Assembly (NCBI GenBank): GCA_021030905.1
Contig: JAGFMI010000023.1
Coordinates: 496,001 to 560,000 of the forward strand
Length of the DNA: 64,000 nt
Direction of reading: 5' to 3'
DNA from: Pyrenula massariospora
Taxonomy: Eukaryota > Ascomycota > Eurotiomycetes > Pyrenulales > Pyrenulaceae
Below the pieces are notes generated by a model, which worked only from the letters and a program-made list of their open reading frames with translations, did not search any database and was not told where the DNA came from. The first letter of the stretch is position 1, and every line of letters begins with the position of its first letter. A program made the translations under genes and the position numbers. Positions 11,000-21,900 of this stretch are shown here, piece after piece.

Positions 11000-13900
11000 A
11001 TGGCGATTCGATTCCGCATACGTCCGCGCTCCAACTCGGACGGCGAGAGCCTTGCTCGCTCCAGCGAGGAGAAAGATGCGACCCGAATTACTGTCGTGCA
11101 CGTGACAGAAGAGAGCGTCTCTACTGTCGAGCGATCTCCGATCACCACGGCTCATATGGAGGCTCAATTGAGACCGGTGATTTCTGCTGAAAAGATCAAT
11201 CCTTCTGCATCCGATCCGCCTATCGCTCCCGTTTCTAATGTATCTGTTTCCCCTACATCGCCGCTGGCGGCGCAAACACCTATCTTCTCTGGATGGGATC
11301 AGTTATCTCAATCGACTAGCTTGACTTCGCTATCATACGCCGCGCTAGACCTCGCAAGTTTGCGGGAAAGCCTCTGGAAGCGTGCCTACGCTGCTCTAGA
11401 CGACGATAGATCTAAAGCAGGACTGCTTGAAGCTTATGAACAGATTCTTGGCGAGCACACCTGCGGCTCTACAAAACAAGAGAGAAGGCGTAAGATGGAG
11501 CAGCTTGTTCAGTCGAAAGTCGACGAAGCCGAGAATGACGTTTGCGAGAGCCCTAAGCGTCTGTATGAGAAAGTCACTTCTAGTATACGGGTCGTGACTT
11601 ATTTCAAGGACATGATTGTCTCTGCAGCTGCAAATGAACCTCATGTGGCCCTAGCATGGGCTGGCATAGCTCTTCTCCTACCGCTCATTCTGGACATTGA
11701 GGAGCAAGCCGAGGAACTAGCAAAAGGCTTTCGCGACATCACTAAAATAGCCGCCAAGTTCGTTCTTGTTGAGAAGCATCTTCTCGCGAGCCGACATCAG
11801 AGGCTGCCTGCACTGGACGAAGGTCTAGATGAGCTAGAAAGAGCAACTGTGGCACTATATACTTGCACCCTGAACTATGAGGTCCACCTAGTGGTTTCGT
11901 TAACGAGACGGCGTGCCGGGCAAGGGTCTCCGGGAGGTGCGAATACCGGGTCCGCTGGAGCTTTACGGGAAGCTATCGTACAAGCTGAGCAGGACTGTGA
12001 GCAATACTTCAGATTCTTGGCTCAGACCGAACTTGCAAGCGAGACACAACTTCAAGAGGTCGAGATAGACCGAAATTGTCACTTAATGAATGATGAAGGC
12101 ATAGATCCGACCTCTCCAGTTGACCAACACTTGAAACCCTACCCATTGAGCGTCACTGAGAAGAAATGTCTTTCTGTACTCGGTCGGGCGGATTATCAAC
12201 AGTTCAAGAACATCAATCCACGAACGACGACTACGTCAATAAGATGGGTTCTGGACCACGAACGATTCTGGCGATGGCGGGAAAGTCGAAAAAAGAACAT
12301 TCTTAGGATAACGGCTCCTCCAGGATGTGGGAAATCAACCTTGGCAAGGCATCTAGTCGACAGTGCATGCCTGGACGCTCCCAAGACTGTTGTTTTGTAT
12401 TTCTTCTTCAAAGACACGAGCATTCACAAGGGAAGCATAACAGCCCTGTCGGCGATGTTGCATCAATTGTTCCAGAAGGAAAAGTGCCTGGTACGACATG
12501 CTCGCTCCAAGTACGAAAAGAACGCTTGTTTCGCTTTGTCATTTTCCGACCTTTGGGATGTCTTCTTCGATGCTGTTACCGATGCGGAAGCTCCGAATAT
12601 TGTCTGTGTCATGGACGCCCTTGACGAGTGTGCCGAGCCGTCGAGAAGTGAGCTTCTTGAAAAGCTGCTGATGTTACAAGAGGCCCCGTCTCGAAGAAGG
12701 GCATGTAAGGTGCTCTTAACAAGCAGGCCAACATTGAACTCGAATGACGATCCCACACTTTTTGAGCGATCAGTTCCTGAGATTCGACTTTATGAAGAAG
12801 AGACAACAGAACCTTTTGAGGCCGAGCTCATCAAGTTCACCCAATCAGAACTCGATAAAAGCATTCTTTCGCCAGATCTAAAGCTATCTGTGGTGTCTCA
12901 TATGGAAGGGATAGAAAATCGATCTTATTTGTGGACAACTTTGGCACTGAAATACTTGGAATCTCAGAAACCCACAGCCGAATCCCAGGTCACACCGCTT
13001 TTCGACGAACTCCCTTTGGACCTTTTTAGCCTCTACGAAATGTTGCTTAACAAGATTCCAGAGCATTCCCGAGCGCGGACACTAAAACTCCTCCAAATCG
13101 TGTTGGCGGCCAATCGTCCTTTACATGTCGATGAGCTTAACGAGGCACTGGGAGTCACCAATTATAGTAAGTCTTACTCGAAACTTGACTTATATCCTGT
13201 TAGCGAAGCTGGGAGCCGGATACTGCGATCATTTGGCTTCCTCGTGAAAATATCCGACAACCGAGTTTTTCTGATTCACCAGACGGCGAAAGAACTTCTT
13301 GTTGGATCCGATGAACAGCAAGAAGGCCCCACCCGACAAGGGATCTTTCTGCAAGTGGATGCCCATGTAACTTTAGGTGATATCTGCATGAGATATCTCC
13401 TCGTCGATGACTTCAAGGAGGGTTTGATAGCCAAGCTGAACGAAAATCACAGCTTGGCTAATTATTTCGAACTGGATGCACTTAAAAGGATCCTTAAGAG
13501 CATCTCAAAGCCGAAACATCAGGGCAACTTTACTTTCTTGACGTATGCCTTGAAATACTGGACCTTTCACTTCCACAAGGTCACACCTCCCACCCCGAGA
13601 ATGGTCGCTCTCGCCAAAATCCTATGTCAGCGAAGAGTTGCTGAGCTGTCCCTCTCGTATGCCCCTGAAGACTATGCTTGGTTTCTAGAGGATGCTCCGC
13701 CCCTTTCGCGGGCTATCGCGCTGCAGCTTGAAGTGGTTGCGAAGAAACTGATGAAATCAGAAGACCTAGTCGCCACGGTCAACGCCACTGACAAACGCGG
13801 ATTTTCCCCCTTACATTGCGCTGCGTGGGCTGGCTCCTTTAACAGTGCTTGCCGATTGTTGAAATGCGGTTCTCGGCTCGATTCCAAGGCTCGGGGCGAC

Positions 13901-15289
13901 ATTACTCCACTACACTGCTGCATCTTGTCATTTGGTGATCTGAATGAATTGGTCAAGGAGCTTCCCAAATTCCCGCTTCTGAAACCCTCAGATGAATGGC
14001 ACCGTGGAAGGCTCCAAGTAATGGGCCTCCTTCTTCGGCACGGTGCCGATGTTAATGTTTCATTGACCGACGGAAGGACGCCGCTCACTATTGCTGCAGG
14101 CCTTCCAACAACCATTCGCTCTAGGGCTTTCATGGAAGAGATGTCGCCAACGAGGGGCAAAACACCAGTAACGACACCTAGATCCTCTCGAGACCAACCC
14201 GCCACGCTTTCGAACAAAGATTTCATCTCCAAGCTCATCGAGTACAACGCAGACGTGCATTCACCAGACCCTGAAGGCAAGACAGCTCTGAGCAGAGCCG
14301 TCCACCTCGGCCACCGGGAAGTCGCAGCCGTGCTCCTCGAATACGGGGCCGATCCCCAAGGCCGATCTTTCAAAAAGGACGACTGGACCCTCCTTCACTA
14401 CGCCGCCTCCCAAGCCGACGAGAAAATGGTGGAACTACTCCTCCGTCATGGTAGCGACCTCCACGCCCAAGACTTTGTTGGAAACACCCCCCTCCACTTA
14501 GCCTCCTCCAAATCCCACTCCCAAATTCTCTCCCTTATCACCCGCCATCCCCCATCTGAGCTTGAACTCCGCCCCCCAGCTCCAAACCCAGCAACCTACG
14601 CTGCCGCCCTCCAAACCCACACCAACATCCTCACTCTCCTCCTCGATTATTCCGCCAACGTCTCCGCCCACAACGCCGCCGGCCTCACCCCCTTACACCT
14701 CGCCTCCCGCACCGGCCTCCCCGCCCTCGCCAAACCCCTCCTCGCCGCCGGCGCCTCCCCCAACACCCCCGTTCCCCGCACCGGCTGCACCCCGCTCTAC
14801 TACGCCTCGGGCGCCGACTCGGCCGAGCTCGTCCGCCTCCTGCTCGCCGCCCCTGGCGCGGACCCCAACGCGGCGGCCTCGTCGGGCGAGACGCCGCTGA
14901 TGCGCGCGGCCAGCGCGTCGCGGAACCCGGGGATCCTGGCCGCGCTAATGGAGAAGGGGGCGGAGATTACGAGCGTGGATGACGAGGAGAGGACGGCGTT
15001 TCATGCGCTGGTGGCGAGTTGGGCGGAGGTGGATGGGGTGGGGAGTGGGACGAGGAGGGAGGCGCTGGATGCGCTTATTGGGGGACATCATGAGGCGAGG
15101 GGTGGGGGGAGGGAGGTTGGCGCGGTGGAGAAGGAGGGGATGAGGAGGAGCGTTTTAGATATTGTGAAGAGAGGGAGCGAGAGGAGGAGCAGTGGGATTG
15201 GGATTGCGGGGTTTGGAGGGATGGAAGCCGTGAGGGAGATGAGGAGGGAGTTGGATGGAGTTATTGGGGTGGGGAGTGGGAGGAGGTGA
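11000..15289 (+). CDS. NLR-like NACHT ATPase with ankyrin repeats
   Basis: A STAND-type signalling ATPase of 1,429 residues in one exon. Residues 1-115 are serine-rich and without a known domain. Residues from about 123 to 340 match the N-terminal domain found before many fungal NACHT modules (LWKRAYAALDDD...LLEAYE, then LALAW-type helix LALLLPLILD in similar form). The NACHT has a P-loop APPGCGKST near residue 439 and Walker B VMDALDE near 536. A helical stretch follows, then about ten ankyrin repeats between roughly residues 925 and 1340 (GFSPLHCAAWAG, GKTALSRAVHLG, GNTPLHLAS, GLTPLHLASRTG). Family members act in fungal non-self recognition and regulated cell death or are of unknown role. 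The C-terminal 90 residues after the repeats are charged and low in complexity. No HET, patatin, nucleoside-phosphorylase or lipase effector domain is visible. Confidence 0.92.
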   Translation: MAIRFRIRPRSNSDGESLARSSEEKDATRITVVHVTEESVSTVERSPITTAHMEAQLRPVISAEKINPSASDPPIAPVSNVSVSPTSPLAAQTPIFSGWDQLSQSTSLTSLSYAALDLASLRESLWKRAYAALDDDRSKAGLLEAYEQILGEHTCGSTKQERRRKMEQLVQSKVDEAENDVCESPKRLYEKVTSSIRVVTYFKDMIVSAAANEPHVALAWAGIALLLPLILDIEEQAEELAKGFRDITKIAAKFVLVEKHLLASRHQRLPALDEGLDELERATVALYTCTLNYEVHLVVSLTRRRAGQGSPGGANTGSAGALREAIVQAEQDCEQYFRFLAQTELASETQLQEVEIDRNCHLMNDEGIDPTSPVDQHLKPYPLSVTEKKCLSVLGRADYQQFKNINPRTTTTSIRWVLDHERFWRWRESRKKNILRITAPPGCGKSTLARHLVDSACLDAPKTVVLYFFFKDTSIHKGSITALSAMLHQLFQKEKCLVRHARSKYEKNACFALSFSDLWDVFFDAVTDAEAPNIVCVMDALDECAEPSRSELLEKLLMLQEAPSRRRACKVLLTSRPTLNSNDDPTLFERSVPEIRLYEEETTEPFEAELIKFTQSELDKSILSPDLKLSVVSHMEGIENRSYLWTTLALKYLESQKPTAESQVTPLFDELPLDLFSLYEMLLNKIPEHSRARTLKLLQIVLAANRPLHVDELNEALGVTNYSKSYSKLDLYPVSEAGSRILRSFGFLVKISDNRVFLIHQTAKELLVGSDEQQEGPTRQGIFLQVDAHVTLGDICMRYLLVDDFKEGLIAKLNENHSLANYFELDALKRILKSISKPKHQGNFTFLTYALKYWTFHFHKVTPPTPRMVALAKILCQRRVAELSLSYAPEDYAWFLEDAPPLSRAIALQLEVVAKKLMKSEDLVATVNATDKRGFSPLHCAAWAGSFNSACRLLKCGSRLDSKARGDITPLHCCILSFGDLNELVKELPKFPLLKPSDEWHRGRLQVMGLLLRHGADVNVSLTDGRTPLTIAAGLPTTIRSRAFMEEMSPTRGKTPVTTPRSSRDQPATLSNKDFISKLIEYNADVHSPDPEGKTALSRAVHLGHREVAAVLLEYGADPQGRSFKKDDWTLLHYAASQADEKMVELLLRHGSDLHAQDFVGNTPLHLASSKSHSQILSLITRHPPSELELRPPAPNPATYAAALQTHTNILTLLLDYSANVSAHNAAGLTPLHLASRTGLPALAKPLLAAGASPNTPVPRTGCTPLYYASGADSAELVRLLLAAPGADPNAAASSGETPLMRAASASRNPGILAALMEKGAEITSVDDEERTAFHALVASWAEVDGVGSGTRREALDALIGGHHEARGGGREVGAVEKEGMRRSVLDIVKRGSERRSSGIGIAGFGGMEAVREMRRELDGVIGVGSGRR

Positions 15290-15923
15290 GGAGATTGAAT
15301 TTTTGAAGGAGGATTGAAAGGGAGACTCTTTCCTGCCGGACTCTTGTTCTGGCGTTGCTTTTGGCGGAATCTCCGGTCTTTGCTGTCATCTCTTTTGTTG
15401 GTCTTGCAATTGCCAGTTTGAAATACCCCTATCGTTGATTTGTTGGTTAATGCTCGGCTTGGACTGTGGCTCAGTCTTGATTTGGCACATTTGGAAAGGT
15501 ATCTAGCGCGGATGGAGTATATTACATTGGCAAATATTGGTGGGCACGGTAAATTACTATTAAGGTAGACAGATATATTTAGACGAGGATAACGATTTCT
15601 ATGGCTTGATCTAAACCATGAATTCTTGCAAATCAAATTTTATCTCCATAGGGCTCTCTTCGTCCCCTAATCTTTTGAGTCTCTTCCACCGGGAATGCCA
15701 AACATCCTACGGTAGAGACAGAAGTAAAAAGTCACGCAACCTGAAATGAGGGATGAGTGAGTAAAGCTAGACGGTAGATTATAGGACATTACTGTAGGAG
15801 GTTTTCATAGAAAGGACAGTTATCCTAGATGCTCTTCCGTTGTCTTGATGGAATGTGTATGAAATTTTTATTCCCTACAGACAGCATACTTAAATCGAGA
15901 TCTGTCGCCAGTGCTCCTCTAGC
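15290..15923. terminator. Convergent 3' region of NLR and midasin genes
   Basis: A 634 bp stretch between two convergent genes, AT-richer than the flanking coding ends. It should hold both polyadenylation regions. No separate gene is visible. Confidence 0.4.
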
Positions 15924-18900
15924 TCATCCTTCCACCATACCAACCTCCCTAAACCAGCCCCTAAGCGCCTCACACAACACCCGCGGTAGCTCCGACACCT
16001 CCCTCACCACGACATAATAAGGGAACGGAAACCCTTCTAGATACCTCTTCATGACGAGCCTCGGCTCCCCACTCGTAGCGTCAGGCTCAAAGACCGCGCG
16101 CTTCAGATCTAGTATTGACGTCGTTTGTTGCCGTACATCCTGCCCTTCGCCCGTAGAAGGATCAGAATTAACGGTCGCGGTGTCCACGAGCACAAACACA
16201 AACAGGATCCGCTCCGCCTGGGCAAGGCGGACAAGCCTCGCAATCTCGACATGATCGTCGAAAATGCCGTCCGAGACGATGAGCTCCAATTGCCAGTTCT
16301 CGGTGCCGGAACCGTAGCTCCTCTTCCGAGCTTCGCGGAACATGTTGGTGGACTTCTGCACTAGTCTCTTCACGTCGGTGCCCAAGCCGTTGAAGCTGAA
16401 ATGCCCGAAAACACCCGGCCCAGCTTGTTCTGTAAATGTGGCGCCGAGCTCGTGCGCCACTCTGACCCCGTCGTCCCCGGAGGCATCACTTGTCTTGCCG
16501 CTGAAGGCCAAGACACCTAGCTCACCGACCTCCAACCCGCTCAGGGCCTTTGCGACGAGCGCGAGCATTTCTAGCGCCTTGCTCGCCAGTTTGCCATTGC
16601 CCTCAGCCATGCTCGCTGAGTCGTCAATTGCAAGTAGAATCTGATAGTTGCGCTTTGAGGGTGCTGAGCGGCGGAGCCAGATCTTGTCGCGCCGGTATCC
16701 GGAGGCAATGAAGGGGATTATGCGCTTCATGTTGAGGCGCTTGCCGGTACGGAAGTCACCGCGTAATTTGGCTGCGGTGGTGGCGGGTAAGAGGAGGGCA
16801 AGTTGGCTGGTGAGGTGGAGGGAGGCGGTGTGGGTGAGGTTGGAATAATGGGTCCAGAGCGTAGTAGAAGAAGATAATGTAGATGGTATGAGCTGGTTGG
16901 GAGCCAAGCCCTTCGGGTTGGAAATAGAGCGGTCGTCGTCTGTTTCTGAGATTGAATCTGCCGGTGATTGAGGCGATAATGGGATCTCTCTGTTGCCAAT
17001 TATGGCACCTGTACTTGCATCCTTGGATCTATCATCTTGAGCTTGTCGATCCGAGGTGTCAATGAGCGTAGGGGGAAGCTCAAGCGCAGGTTTTACAGTG
17101 TCTTCAATATCTGGCATTGGGTAGTCTTCTGGAGGCGTCTGACTGGTATCCTCAATTGCCTTTGTGTTATCCAGAGAGCGAGCTTGATCTGCCGATGCAG
17201 AGCCGATTGCTTGAGTCTCTCCTTCGTCGGCCTCGTTCTCGACGTGCTCGAAGGCCACGTTGTCCATTTTGGAATCATCATCATATTGTAGTCCTTCCTG
17301 CTCGCTTCGCTGCAGGATCTCTCGCCTCTGCTGATGCCATCGTGCAAATATGTCTCCTAGTTTCTTGAAATCTTCATTGTCGTGTGTGGGTTGAAATCCT
17401 TCCATCGGCCCTAAAGCCGTTCTCTCCTCTTCCGGCTTTCCTTCAGCTTCTCCCTTTCGTGCTGATTGAGCCGTAAGGGTATCTGAGACATCTGCATGGT
17501 CTCGAGCACCTATTGACAACGGTTTCTGCTCTGCCGAGTCTCCTGCCAATTCAGCCTCTCCAGACTCGTCGTCCGCATCTATTTCACCTTCCACTGCTAG
17601 TCTATTTGCTTTGTGATGTTCCCCTCGCTCCTCTATTTGATTCCCACTATCCTCGTGACCATCAATGCTTTCCATATCATCATCCTCATCAATATCTGGC
17701 TCAGCTCTGGTAACATCTTCAATGCTGTGATCTTCTGGGCTTGGTACTCGTTCTTCACCGTAATTGTCTTCATTTCTATTGACTTCGTCATGTTCTTGGT
17801 CAGCTTCTGTGATGTCCGATATACTGCCTAGGTCTGACAGGGATTCATCGTCATTTTTCTTATCACCGTCAAGCTGCATTTCTTCCGGAAGCTCTATAGG
17901 CTTCTCCTGTTGTACGTGGGGATCCATATGATTTGTCTTGTCGTCACTTGTAGCATCTTGATCGGTTGCCTCGCTTCCTGCTTCTTCATCATTCTCATCA
18001 TTGAGTTCGTCCTGAGCGTCATCGCTTTTTGAACCAGTCTCTCGCTCTGTCTCTGGATTTAGTTCCCCGTTGGCTTCTTGTTTTGAAGCCTCGCCCCTGA
18101 CCTTTTCATTCGCTAGCTCCTTCTCTGCTTCTTTAGCAAGGCCATCCCACAGCTTCTCGTCTACTGCCGACGGGTCAAGGTCATCGACATTTCCAGTCTC
18201 TTCTTCTATATCATCAACGTCACCCTCAGAGCCGCTCTGGTTAGCTTCATCGCCCTCCCTTTTAGCTTCTCCCATTTCATCCATATCTCCCTCAAGATCT
18301 TCACGACCCATGTCGACAGCGTTTTCCGTACTTTCCATCTCCTCCCCTTCATCTTCTCTATTTTGCTGATTTGCGAATTCGGAGATATCTTCATCATCTC
18401 CGACATCATTACTGACATCTTGTGCACCTTGTCCGTCTCCAAGTCCAGTACCGTTTTCAATTTTAGCAGTTTCATCTCCTTCTGCAACTGAGCTGTCACT
18501 TGGGCCGCAGAATCCTTCTTGGATAATTTGCGTAAACGTACGTCCAAGTTCAAAAGACATTCGACAACTTTCTCGATGAAGCAGGGCGTATCTCTCGAGT
18601 AAATGATGACAGATGTGACGATACTGCTGGAGAATCGGCAACATAAGCAGACACAGCGCGACTGTAGATTGAAGATCCACTTCATCAATTTCGTTGAATA
18701 ATTCAAGAGCTGTCTCGAAGTCTTGGATCACCTGGTGTACGTGCAAAGAATTCAAGCCTCGCACAAGATGCTTCTCAGTGGTTACAAGCCACCTGGCGTC
18801 CTCAGATGATTTTGGCTCTTGGTCGCCTTGAGAACATAGTTGCTGGATCGCTACAAGAACAGAGCTTGAGGCATCATAGAGTCGCTGACCGAAAACGGTC

Positions 18901-21900
18901 ACGTCTGTGGTGCTGCAATTGTCCTCTTTGGTCTTATTCGTCGTGTCAACGTCGCCTTCCTCTCCGGGATAGCGATTGGTTTCAGTCCACGGAATAAGCT
19001 GCTGGATGAGATAGAAGACTTTGGGCTCACCGACAGCAAATTGCTCTAGTTCATTTTTCAAAGACAAGATCTGGAACTCTGCATTCTCGTACAATGCACT
19101 TTCTTTGCTGATACTCAAAGATGCCATATTTGGCTTTACCATACCTTCAAATAGACCTCGATATTCTGCAATAATACCTGTCTTAATTTTCAGCCTTTCT
19201 ATTATTTGTCCAAGTTCGAGCCCGCTCGTTTTCTGCTGAATTTCAAGTAATGTAACTCCCAGAGTCAGAATCTTTGGTAGCCAGCAGACCGCATGCTCTA
19301 CCTGCTTCGCACTGTTTTTCTCACCTGGCTTCAATTTGCGTACGGCTTGTTGATCAGCATTGGTCGGTCGGAGCCTTTCCAGCTTTTGAACAAGATCGTC
19401 GAGTGCTTGAACACCGGCAACAAAAGGAAACATCTTCGCTTTCTGCTTACGCGTAATGTATAGCAAACCCTCAGCGAATCCAACACTGCGGCTCATCTGG
19501 GACGATGTCAAGTCTTCGGAGAAATTATTGCTGCGCTCACGGATCAAAGGCATCAGATCTAGAAAGCTGTAGAAAAACTCCTCTGCATCTCTTACAACCG
19601 CTATGTTATGGGCTACATCGGGAGTAGACGCCAAGATTGCAGAAACAGAATTCTGGTTTTCAAGTTCTGCACTATTTATGTTATGTGAAATGCCCATCTG
19701 ACGAAGGATCTGCAGCATTTCTGCGAAACAACGACGTTTCCGGACGCCTATTTCTTTGATGATATTTTTGTTATCTTCGTTCAGACTCGTTGGTGTTTCC
19801 TTCCTAAGCTGAGATACCATTTCTACGAAGTCAGTGCTGATCTGGTCAAGCTCTTCAGCAGCGTTAAAGTTGGGGACGGTATCCTGATAGAGCTGACGCA
19901 TGCCAGTCGTAATCTTGTTACCGTCCTCAAAGCGCTGCAGACAAAGGCCGAACTCGCTTGGTCTTAGCCTCAATAATTCGAGAACATCATTGTTCGGCAC
20001 ATCGAATGAGGCTTGAAGAGCGAGATTGTGGGAAGGACGCCGTTGAGGAATTTCTGGAGCCATGCAGCCTTCCCTTTCAAATGCGCGAGCCAAAGCCGAG
20101 CGGAACTGGTGGACAATCTTGAAAAGCTTGTAGTGAGACTTTTTGGCGCTCTCTCGAAGGGCAACAATATTCGTGTCTCGCCAGCTTGCCAGTTGAATTT
20201 GTTCCTTGATACTCCTTGCAAGCTTTTCACGATTGGATTCCATATATTGTGTTACACGAGGCTCGAATCTTGAAAAGTAGCGGAGGAAGTTACCTAAAGC
20301 AGATTCGACCGCTCTTAGTGAGTGATTCCTTGGCGATATGATCGCTAGAAGGTTTCGAAATTCTACAATCATCTTTGCGCGAGTGGTGAACTGGCCATGA
20401 GGAGAGTTTCCCAAAAAATTATCCAGCATTACTAGCATGTTCGTTAGATGATCACTAAGCTCGTCTTGCGGAAGCTGTCGAGGAATCGATATGATAATCT
20501 CGTAGAGCATAAACCACCATGTTCTTGCTTCTTGTTGAGCGGTATGGACTTCTGCGTCTAAGAGAACGCTCCAAGACAGCATTTCCAAACGTCGCCAATC
20601 GACAATCAGATTCTTCAACTCATCAAATAACGATGCTGCGGAGAAATTTCGGCTGGCAACAGCCTCCCATTCATCGACAAGGCCATAAAGTTTCTCAGAT
20701 CTGGTCAGAAGACGAATGATAGGCTCGGAAATTCTGGTCTGTTCGATTTCATCAATGTAAGTTAAGACAGCTTGTGGGCTTGCATGTTCGGGCCATGATT
20801 CGGCGATCTCCCTAAATCTAGCTCGAATCCTTCGGATAAGGTCATGCAACTTCTCTGCCTCAGGCCAATTCGACTCGTGATAAACGTCGGTTGATCTGCT
20901 GTCTTGGTGTTTATGGGTCTCCTGTACAAGCTTGTCAAATTTCAGTAGAAGCGCCGGGATAAGGTCTTGAGACGAGCTCGAATTTCGCTCAATATTTTCT
21001 TGTCGTGCAAGGCGAGTAACAGTATCGCATGTTGTTTCAATGAGATTTTGAAAGTCAAGAGGCGAGGGCTGGGTGAAAATTTTCTCAACCTCTCCAGCGA
21101 GCCTGACAGTGGTAGCCGATGGATCATACCGCTCGGGACTAGATGATTTAGGCGTAACGTCTTCCTCTGTCTCGGGGAAAAGTGACCGAACTTGGTCATC
21201 CAGTTCACCTTGGTTGACATCTTCTCCTCGATAATGATAAAAGCTCGCTTGCCTGGCAGAGAGAGCTTGATCAACTTTCAAGTGCTGCTTCCATTCCATA
21301 TAAAATGAGTCCAAGACGTTAGATAACATAGATCGTGTGGAAGTATCCTGCAAGAGATTTTTTTCGGTTCTGATTCTCTCAGCCGAGATTGCAAGAGTGT
21401 GGAAGCGACAATCGAGGATGGCATCGTTCTTCGGAGAAAAGCCGTAAAAGATTGATTCAGGCGTACCACCCATCAATGGAGTATGTTTCATAATGGAGGA
21501 GATTGCCTTTCCCACAACGGAGATCTCGCGTTCTGAATGAATGAGTAATCTGGCACCGATTTCTAAGTTCTGTAGCACTCGCATGACTGGAATAGTCATA
21601 TCATTATATACTGACGGTGTACGCGATATTCGAGTAATCAATGTGGCAACGTTGTCGAAGAGGAGACGATACTCATATTCTCGGTCGCTGGACGACACTC
21701 TCTGATTTGTAAATGGCCCATCAACTGATGACAGGATGACATTTTCCGGGTGCTTTCTAACGACCAAATGTAAGATGTTCTCGAACTCAGTTTGCACCTT
21801 TTGCAGATCTGCCGGATCGAATCGGACCACACTGGCAGGAGGTGGTTCACTACCAAGCGACTCGACTTGGTGTCTTGTCATCCGAGACCTGAGACTTGAG

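Noticed and set aside
11018-11034. GATTCGATTCC resembling a tRNA B-box
   Set aside because: It lies in the first codons of the NLR gene and has no cloverleaf context.
15088-15636. 182-codon minus-strand frame over the NLR 3' end
   Set aside because: It is produced by the purine-rich end of the NLR coding strand and has no protein features of its own.
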